This document shows positions 1 through 10,019 of a stretch of 53,768 nt of DNA, one piece after another; within the stretch, counting starts at the first letter, position 1, and the number at the start of each line of letters is the position of its first letter. This stretch comes from a virus. The DNA lies in the IMG/VR virus record IMGVR_UViG_3300009034_000051, positions 1 through 53,768 of that record; one strand, given 5' to 3'. The notes beneath the pieces were generated by a model, which saw only the letters and a program-made list of their open reading frames with translations, made no database searches and was not told the origin of the DNA. Position numbers and translations under genes: made by a program.

Positions 1-119
1 CCATCAACATAGAGCTCCAATGTGTCTCCCTCTCGCAAAAAAGCGAACCAGTGCCAAGCGTCGTCTTCGACGCCCACACCAGAATACAGATTACGGTAAG
101 CGCCATTATAGATAATGGC
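1..119. repeat. Terminal direct repeat, left copy (contig overlap)
   Basis: Identical to 53650-53768. The repeat lies inside an open gene that stays in frame when the two ends are joined, so it marks closure of a circular molecule and is not a biological terminal repeat. The length of 119 is a usual assembler k-mer. Confidence 0.9.
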
Positions 120-2507
120 CCGCAGCTCTCCTTCGTATGGATTCCCCGTTCGGCTTTCCACGTAGACCACAAAACCAATTACTGTTATCACTGACTGTTG
201 TGAGAGAAGTCCATAGTAATCGTTGCCGAGCGCATCGGTCTTGAACCAGCCAGCAATAGTAAAATCATGGCTATCGGCCAGAATTGGATTCAGCGCGCCG
301 GAACCGCCAGATGTATAATCATCCGTTCCGTCGAAATAAAGAGCCGCGCCTACTTGTCCGTCGGTAGTATGGGCATCCGTGTTTGGATTACCAGTTGCGT
401 CGATAAATAAATGATGATAGATGCCAGTTGCATCGACGACAATGTGCGTTGATGCGTTATCATCCATAGGCAGATTAATCATCGTATCGTCGCAGATATT
501 CCACGGCGTAGGTTCGGGAGTTGGGTCTTCATCGCCATAGACAGAGCATAAACTGGTTCCTGCGCCTGCTGCATAGATGCTATCGATCTCGCTAAATGTG
601 AGCGGCCGATCAAAAAACCGTATGTCATCGAGCGTCCCAGCGAATGGATAAGCGGTATCTGGCCGCGTAGCAATACGAATATCGTCAAGATCGATATCGC
701 TTAGCGGGCCAGATGTTTCCGATATCCCATTGACGATCAGACTATAGGTCGAGGCTTCGTTGACCAATGCGACATGATGCCACTGGCCTGCAGATGTTGT
801 CGTAATAGCAGTTAGGCTTGTTGTGCCATCAAAGACAAATGGCATGGACCATCCAGCGGCCCCAAGACCTAAGCCAGATGTAGTAATACCGAGCCCAATG
901 GGATATTCTTCAAGTGTTGTCTGGCCGCGCCTGAACCATAATGCTAATGACCAATCGTCTGCGATCCCGATATCTCCAACGCTGATGGAGTCGTCATATC
1001 CATCGAATCCAATGGCAAGCCAAACTTGTCCTTGTGTCGTATGAGCAATCGTGTTTGCGTTGCCGGCAGGATCGTTAAAGACTTGATGATTGGCTTCCTG
1101 TGATGAATCGATTATCACTGGATCGTATTTGCGGTCGTCCAATTTGAACCACAGGACAGTATCGGGACAGACGACAAATGGTGTCGGCGTTGGCGTCGGC
1201 GTTGGTGTGTAGACCTCATAATATAGGTCTCGGATTTCGGAGAGAGAAAGTGCACGATAGTAAATACATATATTGTCAAGAAGTCCGTTATAGTACTGCT
1301 CTATGTTGAGATCATGGCGCGCGCCGACAAGAATCGGATCGAGCGGATAAAAAGCATCCCCGCCAAGGCCGCTTGTTGTGGCCCGAACTTGCGCATCGAG
1401 ATATGTTGTTGATGCCGTTGTCCCGCCCTCAGTGCTGACTGTTAGCGCGTACATATGCCAAGCGCCATCAAGCATATTGATACTACCAAACTCGGGATCA
1501 TTGTTGTAGATCAAGAGAGCATCTTGCGCAGGCTGATCAGTTGGATCATCGTCATCCGCAAACCGCGTGCGTAGCGCCCCTGGGAAAGGCCTATCGTTCT
1601 CGTGCATGAAGACATTAAGACTATGTGTGGTTTTGCGATCACCATGACTAAATAGATATTGGAACTGTGGCCCCTCGTTTTGCGTTGTGCTGAACCACAT
1701 AACAAGGCTGAATTGATCTCCATAATTGAAAGTATCGCGGCGGATATAGTCGCCGTTCTCGTCGAACTGTAAGGCGCCTTCTTGCGCGCCACCAGTTGGA
1801 TACCAGATCGGATCGCCATATATATCTCCATCGCGATTATTCGGACTGGAGTCATAGGCAATCGTTCCGCTTGTTTCATTCAGGCGCCAGCACATAGCTG
1901 GCGTTGGTGTTGGTGTTGGGCTGCCAACAATATGACCGATCTCTAGATATGGACGAGAGCCCGATTCCTTGCTGCGGTAATCAAGAAGCGCCGTGATTTG
2001 ATCGGTCTGGAGCCCAAAGGATATCAAGCCGTTGACCGTAACGTAGGACGTGACATCGAACGTCGCAAGAGTATTCGCAGACAGATTAGTTTCACTGGTA
2101 ATTATATCTTGCATCCCAGGGCGATTGTTCCATGTAATTGTATCTTCCGTCCATGTTGTATCTGATACCTCGTAGACATATGTATCGGGGATAGCTGTAT
2201 CATTGACCCAAATGTTCAGTGTGGCGGTTGTAATCGGACCGGTCACGCCACTAACAAGAAATTTCAAGTAGCTTCGCCATTCATTTACCCGGACGCGCAA
2301 ATAGGTTGCATCGCCATAGTTAGCATTTGGGAATGTGTCTCGAACGCCAGCATCATGAATAACGTAGAATATGACTGTTGTTGATTCTGGCGTTGGCGTT
2401 GGTGTCGGCGCGGGCGAAGGAGATGGAGATACGCTTGGCGTTACCCACGCCATTGCGCTTTGGCAAAGACAAAACACAATACAACCGAGGATCGCGATCC
2501 GCTTCAT
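1..2507 (-). CDS. Exported DNRLRE + triple LamG protein (N-terminal 835 codons; crosses the circle join)
   Basis: The reading frame is open from ATG 2507 to base 1 and continues after circular closure to the TAG at 53391, giving about 921 residues. Residues 1-20 form a typical Sec signal peptide ending SAMA. A Ser/Pro/Thr linker follows, then a DNRLRE-type beta-sandwich (about 40-200) and three LamG/concanavalin-like domains (about 205-430, 445-655, 668-900) separated by PTPTPTP linkers. LamG folds usually bind sugars or surface polymers. The gene sits at the distal end of the tail genes and its start overlaps the stop of the upstream exported gene (ATGA). It could be a receptor-binding or side-fibre protein, or a secreted or surface protein of the infected cell. 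The signal peptide favours export, while the operon position favours a virion role. Confidence 0.85.
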   Translation of the reverse strand, partial: MKRIAILGCIVFCLCQSAMAWVTPSVSPSPSPAPTPTPTPESTTVIFYVIHDAGVRDTFPNANYGDATYLRVRVNEWRSYLKFLVSGVTGPITTATLNIWVNDTAIPDTYVYEVSDTTWTEDTITWNNRPGMQDIITSETNLSANTLATFDVTSYVTVNGLISFGLQTDQITALLDYRSKESGSRPYLEIGHIVGSPTPTPTPAMCWRLNETSGTIAYDSSPNNRDGDIYGDPIWYPTGGAQEGALQFDENGDYIRRDTFNYGDQFSLVMWFSTTQNEGPQFQYLFSHGDRKTTHSLNVFMHENDRPFPGALRTRFADDDDPTDQPAQDALLIYNNDPEFGSINMLDGAWHMYALTVSTEGGTTASTTYLDAQVRATTSGLGGDAFYPLDPILVGARHDLNIEQYYNGLLDNICIYYRALSLSEIRDLYYEVYTPTPTPTPTPFVVCPDTVLWFKLDDRKYDPVIIDSSQEANHQVFNDPAGNANTIAHTTQGQVWLAIGFDGYDDSISVGDIGIADDWSLALWFRRGQTTLEEYPIGLGITTSGLGLGAAGWSMPFVFDGTTSLTAITTTSAGQWHHVALVNEASTYSLIVNGISETSGPLSDIDLDDIRIATRPDTAYPFAGTLDDIRFFDRPLTFSEIDSIYAAGAGTSLCSVYGDEDPTPEPTPWNICDDTMINLPMDDNASTHIVVDATGIYHHLFIDATGNPNTDAHTTDGQVGAALYFDGTDDYTSGGSGALNPILADSHDFTIAGWFKTDALGNDYYGLLSQQSVITVIGFVVYVESRTGNPYEGELRAIIYNGAYRNLYSGVGVEDDAWHWFAFLREGDTLELYVD

Positions 2508-3604
2508 GGGGTGATTCCTTCTTGGATAAGCCATCGCCTCGCATCGGCCGCGTGGGCCATCCCAGGCCATTCAGCGACCAACTGTTGCGCGGTCGTAATA
2601 GCTTCCGCGCGCCGAGTAGGCCCTAGAGCCACAAGAGAGCGCCACTTAAACCACAAGGTCCAACAGAACGTTTCAACCTTGTTGTTCCCTTTCCAGTCGA
2701 TACCTACAAATGTTGATAGGATATTATCGGCTTCATCGATAACAGCCTGATATTGATGTGCTCGATATAACGGAAAGAGTACAAGGTACTGCTCGAAAAT
2801 CCAGCCCTTACCGATACACATGCCGGCAAGCTCCATGACCCTCGCATTGTCTCCAAGCTTGACCGCTGTGCCCATTGTCTTCGAAAATAGGTAACGATTC
2901 GCCGTGAGCACTTCCGTTGTTAGAGTCGCCAGCGATACCCGATTATATAATGCCTCGACCAGCGCCTGGCCTCCTTGATTCCAGCCCATTGATTTGACGA
3001 CGAGATATAGATCGATAGATGTTGTGATCGGCGTAGTAAGGCCATCGCGCAAGTGGCTGAGACGGCGCATATGGTGTTGTGTTAGATCGAGCATCCCCTC
3101 TTGTTCGAGCTTATCGATCATAGCAATAGCACTCGATAGCAAATCATCGGATTTGCAATGACGCATTGTATGTGTCGCCATATCGCCCAAGAACCATCCG
3201 CGTCGCTCTTGTACAGCCTCCAAAGATGATGTCGTCGGAAGCCAATGATTCATGCTATAATAGGCATCAGCAAAAGCTTCTTCCGGCGAGAGCTGATCCT
3301 TCATGGCGCCAATCAAGGCATTGATCGCAATGCGACCATTGCCAAAAGCGCGATCTGCAAAACGTTCCGAGAGCACACTGGCCTCGATGACCTGACTGGG
3401 CTCAGCCAAATCATCGAACGAGTGTTCTTCCAAGACAAGGAGGGCCGCGACTGGATTAGTCGTCCCGCATTCTCTTGCGCTCTGCAGCCAATATTCGCCA
3501 GCGTCATAATCAAGAGCGCTTGACGGGTTCCCTGCTACTTGGCCGATTGCCTGCCCGACTTGCATGATCAAATAGGCGAAGATCAAAAACGGAAAGCGTT
3601 TCAT
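2504..3604 (-). CDS. Exported alpha-helical repeat protein, unknown function
   Basis: 366 residues. The N-terminus (about 1-22) is a hydrophobic signal peptide with a basic start (MKRF) and a small-residue cleavage region (AIGQ). The rest is predicted largely helical. The C-terminal part has TPR-like spacing of Ala/Leu/Tyr residues (for example YRAHQYQAVIDEAD and ALGPTRRAEAITTAQQ), so a tetratricopeptide-type fold is likely. No catalytic motif was seen. The gene lies between the beta-helix protein and the LamG protein, with a 1-base gap and a 4-base overlap respectively, so all three are co-translated. It may be a secretion or assembly partner of these two exported neighbours. Confidence 0.75.
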   Translation of the reverse strand: MKRFPFLIFAYLIMQVGQAIGQVAGNPSSALDYDAGEYWLQSARECGTTNPVAALLVLEEHSFDDLAEPSQVIEASVLSERFADRAFGNGRIAINALIGAMKDQLSPEEAFADAYYSMNHWLPTTSSLEAVQERRGWFLGDMATHTMRHCKSDDLLSSAIAMIDKLEQEGMLDLTQHHMRRLSHLRDGLTTPITTSIDLYLVVKSMGWNQGGQALVEALYNRVSLATLTTEVLTANRYLFSKTMGTAVKLGDNARVMELAGMCIGKGWIFEQYLVLFPLYRAHQYQAVIDEADNILSTFVGIDWKGNNKVETFCWTLWFKWRSLVALGPTRRAEAITTAQQLVAEWPGMAHAADARRWLIQEGITP

Positions 3605-3605
3605 T

Positions 3606-5408
3606 TTAATATACCGTCCTGTCGTAGATAATCAGCGGCCGCCAGACTCGCACGGTCCCGGTATTCGCATCGGGGACGCGCTTTAAAGCAAATGTCACAT
3701 TACTATCAGCCCCCCAGTCAGGGATAAGCTCATATGTTTGTGTGCGGGTCCATAGATTGGCCGTCGCATTTGGCGTAGTTGGTAAATCAGAAGACCATGT
3801 CAAGGTTGGCGCCAGAACGGCCCCGTCGGGATTATCGCATGTCCCAACCTGGAATTCGATTACCGAGCCGGTCGTCTGCGGTGAACTATACTGCAGGATT
3901 GCTTGGATTGTTGAAGAGCCGTCATATTGCGCAGTGTAAAAATGCCACTCTGCCCTGCCCGTTGCTCCATCGATATAATCGACGAGATATTTTGTGCCCA
4001 CCTTGTTTTTGGAAACGCCGGTCCCGGTAAGCTCGGCGCCTTCAGCTGTCATAAGATAGTAAACAACGGCGCCGCCTACCGGCGGATGATATTGTCCTTG
4101 AGAATCAATATAGGCTATCGTGTTTGCGTCTTCGTCCTTGATCTCAAGATATCGACCTGATCCACCAGTGCCGCTTGTAGTCCTAGTAATTGTTAGTGGG
4201 ACTGCTGGCGTATTATCCGATATAATCGTTTCGCCGGAAAACTTGGGCCTGAGAATAGAGCCAGGCGTAAATGTTACATTAGCATTGCCGCCAAGCTCCG
4301 TCGCCTTGATGCCAACCCCTGTTACGGTCCCGACAGATGAAGATGGATGGAACAATGTCTCGGCGCCTTCGTAGCAAGTCAGATTGTTGGCTGATAGTAT
4401 TCCGCCGCCGGCGGCAAAGAGGAAGGCGCCTTGTGTCCCGGCGCTGACAAGCGATGTATGCTCGACCGTCCACGATTTCCCGCTATCTCTGACGGTAAAC
4501 ATTTCCTCGGTTTTCGTTGGACTCCCGAAAATAAAACAATACCTAAGATAGGTGTAGCCCTTCGCGTAGATGATTTGTGAGCCAGCGATGACATCTGTTC
4601 GTCGCATCGTAAGGAAGCCAGCAGAATCATTGCAGTAGAACGCCCGCTGGCCCTGAGTTTGGTTGATCGCGCAATTGTAAACATAGCAATAACCAGAGTA
4701 AGCGATGATGGTGTTCATGTCGTCGGCGGTACTGGTATTCTCGATTCGCACTCCAGAAATAATATTATTGCCAGTTGCCGTTAGGACTGCGGCGCCTTGC
4801 GATGAGGTTGTAATGATGCACTGCTCGCTTCCGCTTGCGCGTCCAGCTACAAGATGAACATCTGTTCCAAGAGAAACTTGCTCTGTATATGTGCCAGGCT
4901 CAATTACAACAATCCCGCCTCCGACTGCGTCTGCAGCATCGGCCGCGGCCTGTATCGTAGCATAAGGGCCGTTACCATCGGCATAGACCGCATAAATATT
5001 TGACGGTTGAATAAAGTGAATCAGCGAATCGGAGAGGTGTGCGCCAAGCGTCGCATTGCCTCTGACTTCGCCCGAAATAGGCAAAGCGTTATCGAAGGAG
5101 GCGTCATGCGCGGATAAATGCCTTGCAGTGTTATGGTATTGCGTATGATCATCATCTGCAAGGCCAGTCAATGCGCCATGATCTGTAACGCCGCCCGTGC
5201 CAATGCCAAATGGGACGCCTGGAGTTGTATTGTCGTCATCGACAAAATATAGGATCGATCCTGATGTATATATGACCGTGTTATAATCGTATCCTCCGGT
5301 AGGATGCAAGTGTACCATCCTGCCACGTACTTCGCCTTGTGCCTTAGCGACATCCAAGCGAAGGCAGCAACAAAGAAATATCAGCGTTAGGCGCACGACT
5401 GTTCTCAT
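3606..5408 (-). CDS. Exported tailspike-like right-handed beta-helix protein
   Basis: 600 residues from ATG 5408, chosen because it overlaps the upstream stop as TAATG; the frame is open further upstream but inside that gene. Residues 1-24 read as a signal peptide ending VAKAQ. Residues about 70-90 hold the motif DHGALTGLADDDHTQYH, which is common at the head-binding end of phage fibres and spikes. Residues about 140-360 resemble a pectate-lyase-type beta-helix (GPYATIQAAADAA, then GIVVIEPGTYTEQ). The C-terminal 150 residues look like a beta-sandwich. Known phage spikes with this fold bind or cleave surface polysaccharide. A Sec signal on a protein with a fibre motif is unusual and leaves open whether it enters virions or is exported. 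Confidence 0.8.
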   Translation of the reverse strand: MRTVVRLTLIFLCCCLRLDVAKAQGEVRGRMVHLHPTGGYDYNTVIYTSGSILYFVDDDNTTPGVPFGIGTGGVTDHGALTGLADDDHTQYHNTARHLSAHDASFDNALPISGEVRGNATLGAHLSDSLIHFIQPSNIYAVYADGNGPYATIQAAADAADAVGGGIVVIEPGTYTEQVSLGTDVHLVAGRASGSEQCIITTSSQGAAVLTATGNNIISGVRIENTSTADDMNTIIAYSGYCYVYNCAINQTQGQRAFYCNDSAGFLTMRRTDVIAGSQIIYAKGYTYLRYCFIFGSPTKTEEMFTVRDSGKSWTVEHTSLVSAGTQGAFLFAAGGGILSANNLTCYEGAETLFHPSSSVGTVTGVGIKATELGGNANVTFTPGSILRPKFSGETIISDNTPAVPLTITRTTSGTGGSGRYLEIKDEDANTIAYIDSQGQYHPPVGGAVVYYLMTAEGAELTGTGVSKNKVGTKYLVDYIDGATGRAEWHFYTAQYDGSSTIQAILQYSSPQTTGSVIEFQVGTCDNPDGAVLAPTLTWSSDLPTTPNATANLWTRTQTYELIPDWGADSNVTFALKRVPDANTGTVRVWRPLIIYDRTVY

Positions 5409-8400
5409 TAGGTTGTCCCTTCCACATTGCCGGCGAGCTTCAAGACAGATGGACCGCTCGCAGCGTGCTCGAACTTGGCGACGGTATCGTCGCCGAAATA
5501 TATCCAGCAATTGCCATTAACATCGGCTGTGACACATTGCGTTGATGGAGGGCTCTCCGCGGATAGATCAACTCCCGTTTCAATATTGACGCCAGCAAAA
5601 TCTTCGATGTCAATATATGCTTCGCCGTCAGAGGCGCTATAGAAAGCCCGCGACCACTGAACCCATTCCGATTCTGCGGAGTCCCAATACCGGAAATATA
5701 TGCCATACCCAGCGTCATAAGTATATGCGATCGGGCCAACACCAAAACCGTCCACCCAATCGTGCCGAGGCGTTACTCCCGTTTGGATGTTATCGCTCTT
5801 GAGATTGCCGCTCGCAGAAAACGTGATAATGATTCGGCCGTCCATAACTCCGATAAGCGCTTGGTTCCCTGCGGTAATCCCAACCCAATTGTTCTGCGGC
5901 TCGAACGCATCTTCGTAACACGGAATGGTCCAATCCCTGACACGCAGAACAAATTGCAATCTATCTAACCCAGGTTGGCTAATTTGGTCGACGATCGCAT
6001 TGATGTATTTGAAGCCTTCAAATGGCAAATCAAGAACCACTGTGTCGGCACGCTCAATATGAATTGCTTCCAAGCTTGTTTGGATCCGGATTCTCGTTTC
6101 TGGTCTGCTATATATACTCGCCCAGAAGCTCGCATTATCGGTAGCGGCCTCGGTCTCTCTCAGCCAGCGAGCTGTTTTCTGCTCCGCTCTGATGCCCCAC
6201 GGATATTGCTGTGCGCCAAGATCGTCTGCTTGCACATGCTTGGCATATGCTGTCCCTGCTGGCCCGAACTCGGCGGTATAGTCTTCTTCGTAGCCAAGAG
6301 TAACGCGATTGATCAAGCGCTCGAGCGCTGTAGGCTCGCGCTGGAGCTCGATTGCTGAAACATTCGTGCTGTCAAAGACATAGACTGGCGTTCCAGGTCC
6401 CAGATCGCGAACCTGTAGCCGATAAGTTTCACCTTCTCGAACCAAACGAGTCCGCGAATCGTTGAGAGCTTGCGCAAGAAACCCACGCCCAGGGCCAATA
6501 GTAGCCATGCGACGGTCAAATAGGTACGGCGGGAGCTCGGGATAACCATCGACTGCATTGCCCGCCAACCTCTTGTAGGTCTCGGTCGCTTGGGCTTCAT
6601 CGATATCCGCCGCGGCTAAGCCAACGAAGTTCCAATCGTATGGTCGGCCGCCGCTATCTGTAAGCGCGTCACCCCGGAGTAGCACCCACGCGATGACAAG
6701 TACGGGATTATTTGCGTTGGACAGCAACCCAGAAACCGTGGCAGTAACATGGTTCCAATCGGTCTCGAGCGTCGCTTGCCTGACACCAAGTTCCAGGATT
6801 ACGCGCTGGACAAAGATTTCATTGCCGGGTGTTACGCTTGGCGACGAAACCTCAACGGCAAACTCTCCATCAAAGACCGACCACGGACCATCCGGGAATA
6901 GATCGCGGTTCCGGATCTGCGGTGTGATTACTACAGTCTGCGTCGCAATAGACGAGGACCCGGCAAGGATGCGAAATTCGCCTAGCAATCCAGTATCGCC
7001 AGATACCCCAACGTCTTCACTTTCAAGGCGCGCATAGAGCGGTGGCTCGATTAGCACTTCGATCCAGAGACCTGTGACTGTTGCGCCCTCTGAATTGACC
7101 GAATACTTCTGGAGGGGTGGCCCCTCCAGGCGTCCTACGATTCCGCGGACATAAAAGTACGTATCACTATTAGCAAAATCTTCAAGAGATATTCCGCGTT
7201 GCTCGCAATCGGCAATATCGAGAATAGTAATCTGTTCTGTCTCTTCATGTACGCCGGAATCGTAACCGGTTCCGGGGACATCGCTGTATGTCTCTATCTT
7301 GAATTCCGCTTGGTCAATGTTCGAGCCTCCAGGATGCGCAGGTCCGACTATGTGTAGTCCAGTCAGTACACGTATATCGGCCGTCGGGCCTTTTTGCTGA
7401 CAAGCTCGTATCTTGACGCGCAGTCGCTTGAGTATGCCACCCTTAACGCCAAACGTTGAAAAGAAGGCGCGTATCTCATCTCCAGCTACATAGTTAAGGG
7501 CGAAAAATGGCCCATTATAGAAATCATTGCCAGGGAGCCGTTGAATGCCTCCGATTCCTCCTGCAGTCGTATGGGCCGTAGCATATTCTGTGAAATGGGC
7601 TTCTCTCTCTTCGAGTGGTTCCGTAAAAGCTGGATCATTGGCAAGTTCGATATTAGGATTTGCGGCGCCGACGAGTGTCCCGTCGCCGTGCTTATGTTCA
7701 GGGACCGTTCCCCCTTCGCCTTCTTGAGGTAGCGCCGCCCGTAGTGGGACTTCTCGGATTGCTGTATTCCCGGCCCAGATCGTTATCGCGCTTCCTTCGG
7801 CGCTCTCAGTGCGTGTGAAATATTCGACAGACACTCTGGCGCTCGTAATGTCGCCGAGAGCCCCATCAGTTAAATCGGAAACAAGGCGCAGCTTGAGAAT
7901 CTCTTTCCCCGCCTCGAGAATCGCTCCGCTACGCGGATCTTCCCAGTCGATGACGCTCGCTGCGCCATCAGCTGTATTGCCGATGTGGACCTCCCAGTCC
8001 CAATCGGTATCTGATCGCTCGATGATCTGTATCAACGCCTCGAACGGAGAGACCGATGAATACTGGGGGGGCTTTGTCAGTCGCAATAGTTGTACATTAT
8101 GCCCCCTGATGATCTCTGTTGCCAACGTCCATTCGCTTGCCGGAAGCGCTCGACCGTTTATCTGCACATCATTGACTTCCGAACATTCATGGTCTGCGAC
8201 AAGTAAATCATACGTCCCTTGATAGACGCTGACTACGGCTCCATCCGCGTGCGCCGCGACTGCCGTTCCTGCGATTGCTCGTTGGACTGGGCTCGATAAT
8301 GTGCCGAGTGTTCGATCCTCATTGTGCTTTTCGTTATACTGTATATGTTCTTCGTCGATTACAACGATCCCCGAATCAGGAAATTCGGTGATAGTTGCGA

Positions 8401-9049
8401 CCCTAATGACATTATCGCCAGGATCGGCGCTAAGCGAACCATCGAGCGCGGAATGATGACCTGTGTCCACGGGGAGCAATGGCGCCTTAGGGACTGTACC
8501 GACTATTATCGGCATCGCTTTCCCGTATGTCTCGGTCGGCGCTCGCGGGAAATCCGCGTCGGTAATTATCCGTAGCGCATCGGTCTCGCCGAGAAGAAGA
8601 GTGGCATCGACGCAGGATAAGGTAACGCGCCGCCCGCTAAATGCTATGCTTTCGACGACATATGTTCCGATCCATATGATATCATCTTCGTCGACTCCGG
8701 AGATAGGCCCGAAGAGATAGCCGATAGCGATCTTGCTGCCTTCAAGGCGTTGCTCGTTGTGCAGTATTTCGATTTCGCCGCGACCGTCCGAGACGGCGTA
8801 ATTGCCGAGCATGACATTCGTACTATCGGCCACGCCGAATGGCTCGTGACCAAATGCTGTTAGTCTTGAGAGAGTACCGGGGCTCAAAAGAATTGACGAA
8901 TAGGTTTGGGGCGATCCACCATTATCGAGCGTAAGCGACCGCGTCGAATATCGATAGGTCGTGCCGTTGAGTTCCAGCCAAGCTACAACATAGAGGTCAG
9001 CAACTCCAGCTTTTCTTCGCGTTTCTTGTATTGCTGTGAGCGTTTTCAC
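5408..9049 (-). CDS. Tail tip / baseplate hub protein
   Basis: 1213 residues from a GTG start with GAGG 7 bases upstream. The N-terminal 350 residues resemble the tip-attachment proteins of long-tailed phages, with strands that describe an angle-bracket hub (for example IWIGTYVVESIAFSGRR). The middle 350-760 is rich in beta-strands and carries tandem carbohydrate-binding-like sandwiches. Residues about 850-1080 (from YLFDRRMATIGPGRGFL to LQFVLRVRDW) resemble the hub domain of gp27/gp44 type proteins. It follows the tape measure and distal tail genes, as the hub normally does, and overlaps the spike gene by one base. Confidence 0.7.
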   Translation of the reverse strand: MKTLTAIQETRRKAGVADLYVVAWLELNGTTYRYSTRSLTLDNGGSPQTYSSILLSPGTLSRLTAFGHEPFGVADSTNVMLGNYAVSDGRGEIEILHNEQRLEGSKIAIGYLFGPISGVDEDDIIWIGTYVVESIAFSGRRVTLSCVDATLLLGETDALRIITDADFPRAPTETYGKAMPIIVGTVPKAPLLPVDTGHHSALDGSLSADPGDNVIRVATITEFPDSGIVVIDEEHIQYNEKHNEDRTLGTLSSPVQRAIAGTAVAAHADGAVVSVYQGTYDLLVADHECSEVNDVQINGRALPASEWTLATEIIRGHNVQLLRLTKPPQYSSVSPFEALIQIIERSDTDWDWEVHIGNTADGAASVIDWEDPRSGAILEAGKEILKLRLVSDLTDGALGDITSARVSVEYFTRTESAEGSAITIWAGNTAIREVPLRAALPQEGEGGTVPEHKHGDGTLVGAANPNIELANDPAFTEPLEEREAHFTEYATAHTTAGGIGGIQRLPGNDFYNGPFFALNYVAGDEIRAFFSTFGVKGGILKRLRVKIRACQQKGPTADIRVLTGLHIVGPAHPGGSNIDQAEFKIETYSDVPGTGYDSGVHEETEQITILDIADCEQRGISLEDFANSDTYFYVRGIVGRLEGPPLQKYSVNSEGATVTGLWIEVLIEPPLYARLESEDVGVSGDTGLLGEFRILAGSSSIATQTVVITPQIRNRDLFPDGPWSVFDGEFAVEVSSPSVTPGNEIFVQRVILELGVRQATLETDWNHVTATVSGLLSNANNPVLVIAWVLLRGDALTDSGGRPYDWNFVGLAAADIDEAQATETYKRLAGNAVDGYPELPPYLFDRRMATIGPGRGFLAQALNDSRTRLVREGETYRLQVRDLGPGTPVYVFDSTNVSAIELQREPTALERLINRVTLGYEEDYTAEFGPAGTAYAKHVQADDLGAQQYPWGIRAEQKTARWLRETEAATDNASFWASIYSRPETRIRIQTSLEAIHIERADTVVLDLPFEGFKYINAIVDQISQPGLDRLQFVLRVRDWTIPCYEDAFEPQNNWVGITAGNQALIGVMDGRIIITFSASGNLKSDNIQTGVTPRHDWVDGFGVGPIAYTYDAGYGIYFRYWDSAESEWVQWSRAFYSASDGEAYIDIEDFAGVNIETGVDLSAESPPSTQCVTADVNGNCWIYFGDDTVAKFEHAASGPSVLKLAGNVEGTT

Positions 9050-9061
9050 CTCTGCGCCTCG

Positions 9062-9343
9062 TTAGAAATAGGTCGTATAGCCCCACAAGACCAGGACGGC
9101 GGAGATGCCCGCAGAGAACGCCATCTTCAGTAACCCAGCGCATAATAGGAATAATCGGCTATTGCCAGCTTCGTGCTCGGCTAGATGATGCCTAACTGTC
9201 GCCGATAGACCGTCAAATCTCACATTGGCCTTGCCCGTCTCGGCGTTCATGGCGTCCACTTTCTCAGCCAGAGCCCTCACCTGACCCTTAAGATCATTGA
9301 TCCCGGCCTGGATCATATCCAAAATGTATTCATCTGATCCCAC
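9062..9343 (-). CDS. XhlA-like small membrane protein (lysis-associated)
   Basis: 93 residues with a GTG start 9 bases after AGGAGG; the nearby ATG is followed at once by a stop. Residues 1-55 form an amphipathic coiled coil (INDLKGQVRALAEKVDAM), and residues about 62-90 form one transmembrane segment (LFLLCAGLLKMAF then SAVLVLWGY). This is the hemolysin XhlA-type arrangement. XhlA proteins act with holins or endolysins at the inner membrane. It is unusual for this gene to sit between the distal tail and tail hub genes. A virion-anchoring role cannot be excluded. Confidence 0.6.
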   Translation of the reverse strand: MGSDEYILDMIQAGINDLKGQVRALAEKVDAMNAETGKANVRFDGLSATVRHHLAEHEAGNSRLFLLCAGLLKMAFSAGISAVLVLWGYTTYF

Positions 9344-9361
9344 TACTTCATTCCTCCTGTC

Positions 9362-10003
9362 CTATGCAGGATACCCGTCAGCCAGATAGCGCATCAACAG
9401 CGAGGCCTGCGCTAATCCAGATATCTCGGTGTAGTCATTTAGCTGACCGTCAATCTTTACTTGCCATACAACCCGAGCATTATCTTCGTGGTCAAAAAAG
9501 GCGAGGACGGGATCGTAAAGACCAGAATCTAGGCCAGATGGAGCATCGTAGAAATCGCGAAGGGACTGCCAATCGTCTGGCTTGAGTCGTGGATACGATA
9601 ACCGAACCGCGATCGATGTGTCACGGAGGCGAGTCCGAAAGAGTCCCCCGTCTCTCATCTCTATTTGTTCGATACCGTCATCCCGAACCTTCCCGGGCAT
9701 CCCCCCCTGTGGCGATTGCGCTCGCCAGTAGAGCGTTGGTTGCCAGACCTTTGCGCTAGCCGACTTGGCCGCAACGAGCGGATATTGGATGGTGATAACC
9801 AACCCAACTTTTTTAGTGACGGCTCCGAGATGCTCCGTTTCTGTGTCGTCGGATTCGCTGACAAACACGAGATTCCCGACAACATACGCCGACGCGTCTG
9901 CGAGCGTGAGAGTGGTGGCTCCTGCACTCGCAGCTGACGCTGTCGTTGGATTTGATCGGCCAAAAGCCAATACAGGCCTTGTCCATTGTGGATCAACTGT
10001 CAT
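9362..10003 (-). CDS. Distal tail-type minor tail protein
   Basis: 213 residues. It lies directly after the tape measure gene and before the hub gene, the position of the distal tail (Dit/gpM-like) protein. The sequence is beta-rich with no catalytic signature. Residues 20-75 (TTLTLADASAYVVGNLVFV) look like a small strand-rich domain of the kind also seen in the 13654-14259 product. The C-terminal half (from LSYPRLKPDDWQSLRDFYDA) resembles baseplate/Dit C-terminal regions. The call rests mainly on synteny. Confidence 0.6.
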   Translation of the reverse strand: MTVDPQWTRPVLAFGRSNPTTASAASAGATTLTLADASAYVVGNLVFVSESDDTETEHLGAVTKKVGLVITIQYPLVAAKSASAKVWQPTLYWRAQSPQGGMPGKVRDDGIEQIEMRDGGLFRTRLRDTSIAVRLSYPRLKPDDWQSLRDFYDAPSGLDSGLYDPVLAFFDHEDNARVVWQVKIDGQLNDYTEISGLAQASLLMRYLADGYPA

Positions 10004-10019
10004 TTCGGTTATCCGTCAA

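Noticed and set aside
1-119. True terminal redundancy of packaged DNA
   Set aside because: The repeat is inside an intact gene, exact, and has the length of an assembly k-mer; packaging ends cannot be deduced from it.
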